Shown piece after piece: positions 24,664 to 35,637 of a DNA stretch of 64,000 nucleotides. Position 1 is the first letter of the stretch; each line of letters opens with the position of its first letter. This stretch comes from Diplocarpon mali (Eukaryota > Ascomycota > Leotiomycetes > Helotiales > Drepanopezizaceae). Under the pieces are notes generated by a model. It was not told the origin of the DNA and did not search any database. It saw only the letters and a list, made by a program, of their open reading frames with translations. Location of the stretch: NCBI GenBank assembly GCA_024741835.1, contig JAENRP010000202.1, positions 7,892 to 71,891 on the forward strand, given 5' to 3'. The position numbers and the translations under genes are program-made.

Positions 24664-27600
24664 ATGGAGTCGCCGGCCGATTATTTGGATTCGCTCACTG
24701 ACGGGGACGATGTGGCATATCCGTGCAAAGGGTGCGGAGACGTACGTTGGCTACACAGAAATCATTGCCGTTGTTGTTGGCACTGACCGTGATTTACAGA
24801 TCCTCGAGGAAGGCAAAGCATTCGAACTTGGTAAGCCATTCAATATGTAGGAACTGTGGTTCCTCTCAAAGCCCTCCTAGAACTTGGATCTACTCCCCGC
24901 TATATCACTATCATGATCCCAATTTCCAATTTCAATAGAGCTCACGTATTTGTAGCTGGCAATCGATGGCATCTGAACTGCTTCCGATGCAATACCTGCG
25001 GGACCTTGCTCGATTCAGACGCGAACCTCCTCCTCCTCGGCGATGGCTCCCTCATATGTAACAACTGTACCTACAGCTGCAGTGCCTGCAGCAATAAAAT
25101 TGAAGACCTAGCGATCCTCACCGGTGATCAGGCTTTCTGCGCAACCTGTTTCCGATGCCGAAATTGTAAGCGCAAAATCGAAAATCTCAGATACGCTCGT
25201 ACATCTCAGGGCATATTTTGTATGAGCTGTCACGAATCTCTGATGGCACGGCGGAGGAAAAAATCCAGAGCAGCGGCGAAATTGAAGAAAGACGACCAGT
25301 CTACAATGCTCGTAGACAAATCTTTACCTGCTCTTCCACCAAGTGCTATTCTGAAGAGTGCCTTCGTGCCCGACCAAAAGACGCCCGATTCTCTAGATAC
25401 AGACACTCCAACCGAGCTATCACCAAGACCTCGTCAAGGCTACACACAAAATGACTCCTCGTCACGAAATAGTTCCAGGCGAAACAGTTCCAGGCGTCCT
25501 CGTGAGCAGTCAGCGGAGCGTAACTCAAGTGATATTCAAAGCAGGGAAGCCTTGACTCTCCCAACAACAACATACCGTAATAATCGACATTCCGCTATCT
25601 CTCAGGCTTCGGAAATTAACGGTGGTGACGGCGAAAGCTTTTTCATACCTCTTGCCTTGGATCCAACTCCTGCACCGGGTATGTCTCCACATTCAGCGTC
25701 TGAGAGTTGGGCAGAACCAGGAAAGAAAACAAAGGACAACAAAATTACCGACAAGGATTACTTTGGGATCAAGAGTAACAGCAGACTCCCAGCTGAAACC
25801 GCGAGAAACAGAGACTCTTCGACTCCACATATTGCTTTCCAAGAGAAGGGCCGGCAACCCTCAGCGGAAGAGACTGCTCAAATCAGAGACAGTATACGCA
25901 GAGCAGCGGAAGGGGCTAAATCCTCATCTGCCAAAGCATCGCCTGCTAATTGCAGTGATGATATACGGGGTCAACATGCTGCTCACTCGCCGAAGCCATC
26001 GAATAATGGCAAGGGCCAGAGTGCAAGCGAGAGCTTCCGCCTAGGAGATGCACCAAAGGGGAAAAAATCCGGCACTGCAAGGACCAGTTCACAATCTGAA
26101 ATAGGCGATAATAGCAACAAACGATCTGCCTCGGGGGTATTGTCTACACCACCACCAAGAAAAGATTCTGCTCTCAATAACCCCCGAACGCGCTCCCCAA
26201 AACAAATGTCGAAATCTGAGAGGTCGACATCATCTCGATCTTCTCAGGATATGAGGGCGAGAGAGGAATTCGGCTCAAGGAAGTCTATCGAATCGAGCAA
26301 TTCTCCGGCACAGACCGGCCGAATGGACTCTAGCGGCATCGCAAGATCGATTCCTCGAAAGGAGATCGCTGCAGGAGCTTCAAATACCATGAGTTCTATG
26401 AGTTCCTCTTCTGAGGCAGATACATCTCCATCGTCTACTGCATCTTCTGATACCCCTAGCCTCACCCCTACCGTCAACGGTAAGTCGGTATCTGGACCTC
26501 TGGCATTGCAAATTTCCACGGACGATCTCGCTCTTCCGAACCGGGCACCTAATCGACCCTCAGCCCCCCAGCAGAAACTCAGCAACTCCTATATGGCCCC
26601 CAGGGCTCCTCCAGCACCTCCAATATCCCATTCTCATACGCCCAAAGATTCTACGAGCTCTGCTACAGGCAAGCCAGCTTCACCTATACTACCAAGATGG
26701 AGCGCTGGTGGAGACTTTACAATGGATGAGGACATGGCACGGATATTGGGTGAAACCGACGAAAGCTCTCAGTCGATCCTACGTCGTGTTTCGAATGCTG
26801 TTCTTCATGGTAGAACCAATAGTGATGTCAGCAATGGCCGTCATCATGGACATGGGCGCAGTGTCAGCGAAACAACTGCACGGACAGCTGCATCACCAAG
26901 ATGGCCCAAAAGTCCAATCGTCGATGATAAAAATGCGGCTGCGCGAGATATCAGCAGCCCAATTTCAATTCACACTCCCGTCTCTGGTGACGATCCTGCA
27001 TTGTTGCGACGACAACTACGAAATTCGGAACAGCGGGTTGCGGAGCTTGAGCGGCAATTCATCAACGAGAAAGACCTGAAGACCTTGAACAAAAAGCTGA
27101 TTGAAAAGCGCAAAACCGTTTCAGTTCTAGACTCCCAGACAGAAATCATGATTCGCCAATTGGAGGTCCTTGCCGGCTACGTGGAAAGAGCGAAGGGCTC
27201 AAAAGAGCCGATCAACATCGCAGAGCTAGAGGATTCTGCTATCAAGGAGTTCGTGCAGAAGTTAGAACGCTTAAAGGAAACCATGTCTGGTGCTGTGGAG
27301 TCCTTGTATGAAGAGCGCAACGAACTCCTGGAAGAAAAGAATCATATAATTGCTGATCGCGACAGAGCCTTGATCGAGTTTGAGCAACTTTCTTCAAAGA
27401 ATGCCCAGCTTGCTGACATGAATAACGATCTGACACATCAAATCCAAGAACGTTTCAAGGCACAAAGCGGCAACAGTATCGACGGCCAAAGACCCTCCAT
27501 GAGTGGACTCGGAATCTACACTCACCACAACAAAGATAAATCAAATGTCTCTGTTAACTTGGACGATGCAACCATTCGACCCTCGACCGGCAGCGCTACC

Positions 27601-28727
27601 GTTTTTGGCTCAGCAGGATCCGTAAACAGTTACCCACAAGCTATGGACCAGGATCCCAGTATGGAGCCGGCCACTGTTCTATCCGCACCACATGTTGTCA
27701 ACATCCGTAAGGGTCAAGCCAAGAAATTCAATTGGAAAAAGGGAGGGCAGACAGTTGCCAAGGGTGTATCGAAAGGTTTCAAAGGTGCATTTGCTTCGGT
27801 TCAGCAGGAACGGGCTCAGCAATGGCAAGGGCAAGGGCAACCCGGGGACAATATTGGCTTACCATACAACATGACCGTCCAAGCTGTCGAAGTACCAGCT
27901 AGTGTCTCATCTTCTGGCAGCCTTCCCCGCTCTATCTCAAATGATCCGAAACAGAGTGGCGGGTTTGGTTTATTCAAGAAGAACAATAATGCGCCCAAAT
28001 CGATGTCGACCAGCAACATCGTAGCCCCTGAGCCTCCATCAACATTGTTCGGGTCGGAGTTGGTCGAGCGAGCCGATTATGAGCGTCGGCAAATCCCAAG
28101 TGTAGTCACTCGCTGCATAGAAGAGGTTGAGCTTCGTGGCATGGACCATGAAGGCATTTACAGAAAGACTGGAGGGAGCGGCCAAGTCAAGATCGTTCAA
28201 GAAGGCTTCGAAAAAGTCGATGACTTTGATATTTCAGACCCCGAATTGGATATCACGGCGGTTACCAGTGTTTTGAAACAATACTTTAGGAAATTGCCTA
28301 CGCCACTTTTGACTTTTGATGTCTACGACCGGATTCTGGAATCAATCAGTATGCATTCTGCCAGATACTTTAGAGTCTCAATACTTACATAGTCTAGATA
28401 TCGAAGAAGAGAATGAGAGATGTGCGCATTTGAAGCTGACTTTCAGCATGCTTCCCGAAAAGCATCGCGACTGTCTAGAATTCTTGATGTTCCACTTGTC
28501 TCGTGTGGCAACAAGAGAAAGCGAGAATTTGGTAAGATTTACGCACGCTGTGTACTGATTTCCCTAGCTAATAACATATCTAGATGACTCCCAAGAACTT
28601 GGCAGTTGTTTTTGCGCCAACCATCATGCGAGACCATAGCCTTGAGCGCGAAATGACTGATATGCATTCCAAGAACACGGCCATGCAGTTCATCATTGAG
28701 CACAGTCAACAGGTCTTTAGCCAATAA
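24664..28727 (+). CDS. LIM-domain Rho GTPase-activating protein (Rga type), 1259 aa
   Basis: Exons 24664-24741, 24800-24830, 24956-28348, 28398-28531 and 28584-28727. The first two small exons supply CKGCGD and ILEEGKAFEL, completing the first LIM domain (CxxC, then NRWHLNCFRCNTCG). A second LIM domain follows (YSCSACSNKIE through FCMSCHES), so two zinc-binding LIM domains span residues 21 to about 130. Residues about 140-680 are Ser-rich and disordered. A coiled coil lies at about 690-840 (VAELERQFINEKDLKTL). The RhoGAP domain starts at about 1065, with the arginine finger Arg1106 in EGIYRKTGG, and ends in NLAVVFAPTIMR. The order LIM-LIM-coiled coil-RhoGAP is that of yeast Rga1/Rga2, which switch off Cdc42 during polarised growth. 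Which orthologue it is cannot be told here. Confidence 0.92.
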
Positions 28728-31700
28728 ATGGCTTCTCGCTTCTCTTGGATTCGTAGCGGATCTTCCGCATCCGACTTGTATATTTTGCTTTTACTCTAAC
28801 CATCGCAGGCGTTACGTTTGGATGATACAGTGGTGCCTACGTATTTGGCTTTCATGGATTTTTTACTCTTATTTTTCCGGCCTTGCAGGTTGCAGGACTG
28901 GTTTGCAAGCAGTTAAATTGATATCAAATTCTTAGTTGGTTCTCCCACATGTTGGTCGCTGCGTTCTTGATGGGGAGGGGTATGGGAAGGGTGAATAGGA
29001 CGAGAGCCTGAAAGTAGGGAGAATGTATTTATGGTGTGATGCCAAGGGACGGAGGTCCGATTCGCATTTACATTCACAATGTGGTGATTGCGAGGGGGCG
29101 AAAGCTCGACCAGGAAAGCAAGCAGATCTTTGAGGGATAGCATCGTTGTAGTAGATAATATTATTTTCTTATGATGATGATACGAATTAATTCTAGCCAG
29201 CGAATCCGGTGCTAATGTTTGGAGAGTGTGAGCGAGTGAGCGGAGCGAGAGATGCAAGCATGGATTTTGCAAGGTTTGACTCGACTTATTCGTCCCAAAC
29301 AAGGCCTAATCCAGTGGGGATTAAACCAATGGAAAAACGAAAATTCTACCTGTACACTCTTGTATTGTCTTATTGATACCCCCTACATTACTTTACTGAA
29401 ATTTCTTCAGCCGACAGATCCAAATTGGCACACGCTACACAAGTCGACACACTCTACTTATCACATGAGCTGTAATTCTCTCATACTGAACCTTCGTGTG
29501 ATTAACCGGTCCTTTTCTAGGTAAGCTTATCTAAAACCTCATCACCCCCTCTTCGTAATCTGAGTGCCCTATACTCCTGAAGTCTTGCCCGGTTCTGATC
29601 TAACCATAAGCCTCATCGTAAGCTCTGGACTCTTACCCGTGACCCAAGACCCAGATTTGATATGAGAAAGGTTTAGCGTGTTGATTTATGTGTCGACTTG
29701 GGAACTTTCCTATCACTAGATTCTTCATATTCACGTCTCATCTAGCTTCGGACGCAAAAACAACTTCCTTCTTAGTCTCTTTCGCGGGAACTAGAGCGAT
29801 TCCAATGGGCTTGCCACAAGATAGCAGATGTTTACTTTTATCCTTCTGCAGTCACGCTTATTCTTGCTTTCCTGCAAAACAACGATATGTTGCCTAGAGG
29901 TGGTTTTCCCAGAGCCAGTTTTTTTTTTTTTTTTTCTATTGGAGTGGTTTAGTTATGCAACAGAAAATCTCCTTTTCTACTGTAGTCAATATCACCAGCT
30001 CAACCCCATCCACTTCGAAGCTGAAGTGGAAGGATGGAGAGGTGACTGGACGGGCCAAAACAGATAGGATGAAGGTCCGGGCTACAAGCAGTAGAAGAGG
30101 GAGACGACTTGTGAAGAATCATGATGAAGTTACACTCTGTGAAAGGGGTAGCTAGAGCTCAGTCCCAACTACTCTGAGTATGGTGGAGTTAAGAGAATTC
30201 CTTGGTTTGTTTAGGAAGTTCAGAAGAAAAGCGTTCATGAAGGAAATGTTGAGATCGGGAAAGGATTAGACGAGGCCTGTACGTAGAGAAAATGAAGACG
30301 CTGCTGTGAGCAACAAGGCTGTTGATGATAAATTTAAGAATATCTGAATAACAGAGTATATTGTACGCTAGCACATGCAAGTTGATATGGCTATAATGAG
30401 CGTGTTTACTTACTAGCACTTGGCTTTAAGGAAGGGCCTGAACGGGAGCCCATTCACCTTTAGGCTCTCTCGCTCTCCAGATGGAACTAATACAATAGAT
30501 TGGAATGCAGCTAATTCATCTATCTTAAAACTTAGGATACTCGCATTTAACAAGATGGGGATTTGTTTCCTTTTCACCACAATAGCGAAGATATATCTGT
30601 GGGTCACTCTATCCAAACATCATAATGTAAGCTTTCAATTTCATCCACAATATATCTTCTAGCATTTGTATAATAATACCGGCTATGGCCTTCCACAGGC
30701 TAGTTTTCAATCATATTATTCATCTTTTCACTGCTGTAACTGCTACTCTAATTCAATGGAGACCTAGGTAAATCGCAGTCTCGAAAGCTTCTAGAGTAAA
30801 GCATTCTCTTTACCCGAACAGATTTGATACAGGGTTTAAACAAAGTCCAAGGGAAAGACCAAAAGAATTAATTTGTCCTGGCAACATAAAGCTTTGTCTT
30901 TTGGGCAAATTTTCTATGTAGGACAATTTTGCCTCAAGTGTCCAATTTCGAGATTATCAGCACAGATTTTGGCGTACTGACTTGAAGCAACACTGTAGAA
31001 GCGAGTCAGTCACATTGAAAGATCACCCCCATGCATAATACGCCGAATTTGTATTGCATGTTTGACAATACCTTCTAAAATTGCGGCTCCAGTGTGTCTG
31101 ATTAAAATCCTTTTCTACATAATGCCGACATAGATCGAACATGTAAGCGCCTGTATTTGAACGATTCCTTTCGCCACAATGGAACTCCGGGTGAAGTATT
31201 GTCATGATTACAAACAACCTAGCAAAGCCTTTGTTTTCATATAGCCACTGATTGTCCTAATCCTTGATCAAAACCGAGAACTCGTATGTAGAATCTACTA
31301 AGCCGGGTGCCTGGGTAAAACTTGTTGGGTTGCAGACTTCCAACACCTCACAAGGCTTCCCAGGGGCTGTGAAAAATAAGCTGATTGATCTCAAATCTTC
31401 TGATGTGCTGCCATATTCAGCGGTTGAACCAGGAAATTAGGTCAGAGGTTAAAGTTTCATGGTTGCTATCCATAGTCATTGATATTAATTTACTCTGATG
31501 AAGTGTGGCGGAATGACTGTGATGTGAGTTGTAATTGGAGATTAGGAGTAACGGGCTCCCAGTATATCACCACATTTTCAATATTACTGCAGGATATGGT
31601 GACGATAAACAGCTACCGGTAATGACCCAAGGTCAGGTCGAGAGACGTTATTGAGGTTTCTATATACCTATTTAGTACGTATCTACTTAGGTAGATGTTT

Positions 31701-32129
31701 GGTACTTATCCCATATAGCTATTTGCTAAATCAACTCCTGTTTCTCCAAGTTACAAGCTTACAAGCGAGCATAAGGACATATTGCTCTCAACCCCGAATT
31801 GCGACCTTAAGTCATTTCCATTGCTCGCAATAGCAGTCCCCACACCCTCGAATTTTGCAGGAGCAAAAGCCCTGCAGGCGGTTGGACAAACATGAAAGGG
31901 TGTGAGCTCCATAGGATGCGACTTTCAGAATATATTGCACATTTGCTGCACATGCAAACCTGCGCTTCGCGTTTAGTCGTAAATTTTGATGACGTCGGCA
32001 AGCGCCACCATTCCAAGGTGTGAACTGCAAAGAGCGATGCGACGCGACGAAGCCTTCTAATTCGGAACTTCTAATGCGGAACCGTAGTCACTCAGATAAT
32101 CAGATTATATCAAACTCTCAACCGACAGA
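28728..32129. other. 3.4-kb stretch without a recognised gene
   Basis: Short frames on both strands only. There is a run of 17 T at 29919-29935. Short repeats and moderately AT-rich DNA suggest old non-coding or eroded sequence. No tRNA, transposase or conserved protein motif was seen. Confidence 0.5.
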
Positions 32130-34360
32130 ATGTCAGCAACAAATAGCGACCCCCCGTTTGTGGTGTCCCAGCAGTTCGAGATCATCAATGAGCCCACTAT
32201 CGACGAGCCAGAGATTGCAGAAGCAGCGTCGGAGGAATATCCTACAGAAAGCCATCAGCTGGCCAACGTGGATCACAAAGAGAAGAGCGCTGCTCAAATA
32301 GTCCACGGGTATAGTGAAGTGACAGACTTGAGATGGAACAATAGCCCGTCAGATAACCCTACTCCATTAGTTGGAGGATTGCCAAATGAAGGGCTCTGGG
32401 CACTTGTTAGAAGATCTAACGAGGCATGTAAACCATGAGGGACATTAGAAAAACGGTAAGATTTGGAAGGTACTAAATGTTGCAGCAAGTGTACCATGTT
32501 AAAGCACTGCCAGAATCTCCTTTGGGAGGACTAGACCTCAAGACCGCAGACGAAGAAGAGTTCTCACCAGATAAGCTCAGAGCCAATATCGAGAGACTGT
32601 ATATGACTTTCGGTGTTGGGATGTTGGTGCTCTGGAAACATATCGCGCGCCTCCGGTCATGGAGAGAACTTAATCGAACCATTGCCTTTGCAGCCGTCTA
32701 CTTTGGTGCTTGGACGGTTGATTTCCTCGTACCAACCATAATCGCATTCCTATTAGTCCTTGTCATCTATCCACCGGCGAGGAGTTATTGCTTTCCACCA
32801 GCGCCGATTGCCTTGATTGATTTCAAGACGGGTGGAGTCAAAAAACAAGCCGCTGGAGTAGTGGGCAGCGATAACAGCTTGACTGGGGCCCCTGAGAAAG
32901 ATCAAGGAGAGGCAGTTGAGCAGGAAGCCAGTAACTTCGTTAACGGTGTCACTTGAATTGCAATCAGTAGCGCCGCTGGGAAACATCTCCAAGTAGATCA
33001 ACGTGGAGATGAAGGGGCAAGCGGAGTTGAAGATAGGACACTAGATCCCTGCAATTTAGCTATAGGAGCTGCTAATCCTAAGGACAAGGCGTCTGGGGCG
33101 ATACCGAATTCTGTACAAGATAAGACGAAAGAACCAATTTCAGCTGCGATGTGGTCCAAGACAAGGCCTGTCATGCACGCTATTGGTGATATTTCAGATG
33201 GGTGGGAGAGATTTGGTAACGCATCATCATCTACTACACCTTTCCCGAAAGATAAACCTCGTATTAAGCTTGCCGCAGTAAGTATATCCTCTCGTACCGC
33301 GATATGTCAAATATGTATTGCGTACAGTTTTTCGTCCGTAACTGCTAATATAATCTCTAGGTACTCGCTCCAATTTTTCTTGTATCGGTATTTACTAGCT
33401 CATATATGTTTACGAAAATAATCAATCTTCTTCTCGGATTTGGATTTTTGGCGGACCCGGTCATCTGGCGCGCCGCAGCATACTTGAATAAAAAATTCCC
33501 CCAGTGGCAGAAACTCTGGGGGATCAGAAATACACTTCTCAAGGGTGTCCCGACCAATGCCCAGCTGACAGTTACCCTGCTACGCATCGGAGAAGCAAAT
33601 AAAGCCCCGCTGCCACCACCGCCTTCCTCGGGGGCACCGCTACCCAACATTGCTTATGACACGGCAGGCCAGAATGTGGAACATCTTGGCAGGGACTCCA
33701 TTAAATCCGACCGAGAAAATGCTAACATTTACAGAAGGCGTTTCAGATGACGTGATGGCCGACGCCGTTAATCACAATGACAAAGCTGTAACGACTAGAG
33801 CTGACGCAGGGACCAAGAGGCAACACGGACGTCATACACTAGCTGCTATCAGAGGTGTAACAAAAGGAACAATGGAGACTGCTCTTGGTACCGATAAACT
33901 GAAGGCTGCTGCAGGCGCAGAAAATGCCAAGAATAGGCTCGGTGTTCTGAAGTCCGGAGCACTTAATCCAGCTGGCCCAGTTGACTTTCCTTGCAGATTC
34001 AAAGGTAAGAAGGTACACGCTTATACTACGAACACGGCTACCTCACCCGCTCTGAGTTGGACGAATGGAAAAGAAGACATCGATCCTATATTTTCAATAG
34101 CTATCTCAGAAATACAGGTAACTTTTCCCATTTTATTACAAGGATCTTTTTGACCTTTGTCACAGGAAGTTAAGAAAGTAGGTGGGCTCGGCTGGAAAAC
34201 CAAATTAGTTGTTGGATGGGCAACTTCGCGAGAGATCACGGACGGTCTAATCATCGTTGACAAGCTGGGCAACCAAAAGCATCTCACGACCATCGCACTA
34301 CGAGAGGAGCTTTTTAATCGTCTTATAACAATGGGTAAACAGATGTGGGAAGCCTGGTAA
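32130..34360 (+). pseudogene. DUF3292 membrane protein gene with a stop and a frameshift
   Basis: Coding blocks are 32130-32423, 32486-33277, 33361-34117 and 34166-34360. The N-terminal block (VGGLPNEGLWALVRR, YHVKALPESPLGGLDL, DEEEFSPDKLRANIERLYM) and the hydrophobic stretch at about 32700-32770 are those of the fungal DUF3292 family, whose function is unknown; a membrane location is inferred from that stretch and a second one at 33370-33440. Two lesions interrupt it. An in-frame TGA at 32954-32956 follows EASNFVNGVT, while the same frame continues immediately with family-like IAISSAAGKH. Near 33690 the coding signal moves by one nucleotide (from TAGQNVEHL to AGTPLNPTEKML). The first intron looks GC-AG (GAG|GCATGT at 32424, TGCAG at 32485). 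A GT-AG alternative (32428-32489) would also keep the frame. Two sequence errors are the only other explanation I see. Confidence 0.8.
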
Positions 34361-35637
34361 ATTATGCTTGTCGGAAATAGTACAAGGTAGCTATTGGTAT
34401 CACAGGGGTGCGCACTGGGATGAGACACAGAACAAATAGCGGGGATTCCATAGTTTTGTTTCTTTTTGTCTAATATATAGATACAAAAGCATAGAGCGCC
34501 CTTATATGATATTTCCATGGCTACCTAAGCCACAGCTATTTGATTCGTATGGGTGTTGCTTTTTTTTTTTTTTTTTTTGGATAATGCTATAGTCGTATTA
34601 TATATATGGAAAAAACTAGCTTGAAAACTCCTTGCCATTCACTTTTAAGTTCTTGGTCCTGCCTAATTCCTTTGATAAGAGTCTCCTTTTATACCTTAGT
34701 TGAAGAAGAGGCTCTTGAGATCTTAAGCTTAAACGTTATCTTAAAGGAGTGCCTTAGATATATACTGTCGCTAAGGGTATACCTATGGTCTAATCTAAAT
34801 TTCTTATCGCAGGCTGCGAATGCCCACTTATACAATTGCGACTATTTACTTAATGACTTAAATAGCGTTTTGCTAGTCGTCGGCGGCTATCTAGCCCTAA
34901 CCCCTCTTATTAATTCATACTAGCTTTGCAATATATCATTTTCCCTTTACTATTTCTTTATATACTATGACCTACTTCACTAATTCCTACAATTGTCGTT
35001 GATTTATTTATTTAACTCTAAGTATATACTATAAAGGATCCCGAAATACGTAAGTATAGATCGAAAGTAGAGAGTATTTACAAAAGGCAAGATAAAAAAG
35101 TTTCATTATATAATTATGAGTGCTTATATCTGCTTTAAAAAGCCTGGGCATATGCTTTCGATATCAGAGGGACTTAATTCTAGCTCTGCAGAGTCTTAAA
35201 AGAGCTAGAAGTTCGTAGGAGTCACCGTGTACAGGTGTTGAGTCGTCGTCTCCCACTCGTATGCATTCATTCCTTTAGTAGAAAACTTGTTTTATATTTG
35301 TACTGAGAGTGTGTCGAACGGCGAATGGTAGTGAGAACCAGGTTTCCAAGAAATATATTCGATTTATTACCTCACATGTCACCAGTTCTCGTGACAAAAT
35401 CAGTAATACCATGTAAATAGAGAAACATTGAATGAAGTCAGTAGAACTAACGTCAATATTGACTCTTTCGCTTGTTTGGACGGGGTGCACGTGCCATGTT
35501 TCTCAGGGGTCCCGATCTTGGCGCGATCTGCGCGTCAAGTTCCAAAGTCACCCAACCTGATCATCGTGGGCTTCGATATGGCACGTCTTACAATTTCTAC
35601 AATAAAAATTCACAATTACATCTAAAGCTCGTATGTA
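34361..35637. other. AT-rich intergenic DNA, possible RIP relic
   Basis: Contains a run of 20 T at 34559-34578, then about 650 nt very rich in TA dinucleotides with stop codons in most frames. A 105-codon frame at 34606-34923 has no recognisable feature. The composition resembles the mutated repeats elsewhere in the window, so an eroded transposon is possible but not shown. The last 400 nt are the ORC4 promoter side. Confidence 0.4.

Noticed and set aside
32954..32956. Programmed stop-codon readthrough in the DUF3292 gene
   Set aside because: The following bases (ATT) do not fit the TGA-CTA readthrough context, and a second lesion downstream points to gene decay.
34606..34923. 105-codon ORF in AT-rich DNA
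   Set aside because: Leu/Ile/Tyr/Ser-rich translation of TA-rich sequence without motifs; likely chance or relic.
35115..35150. Zinc-knuckle-like string (CFKKPGH) near 35130
   Set aside because: Only a fragment of the pattern; no gag context or frame around it.
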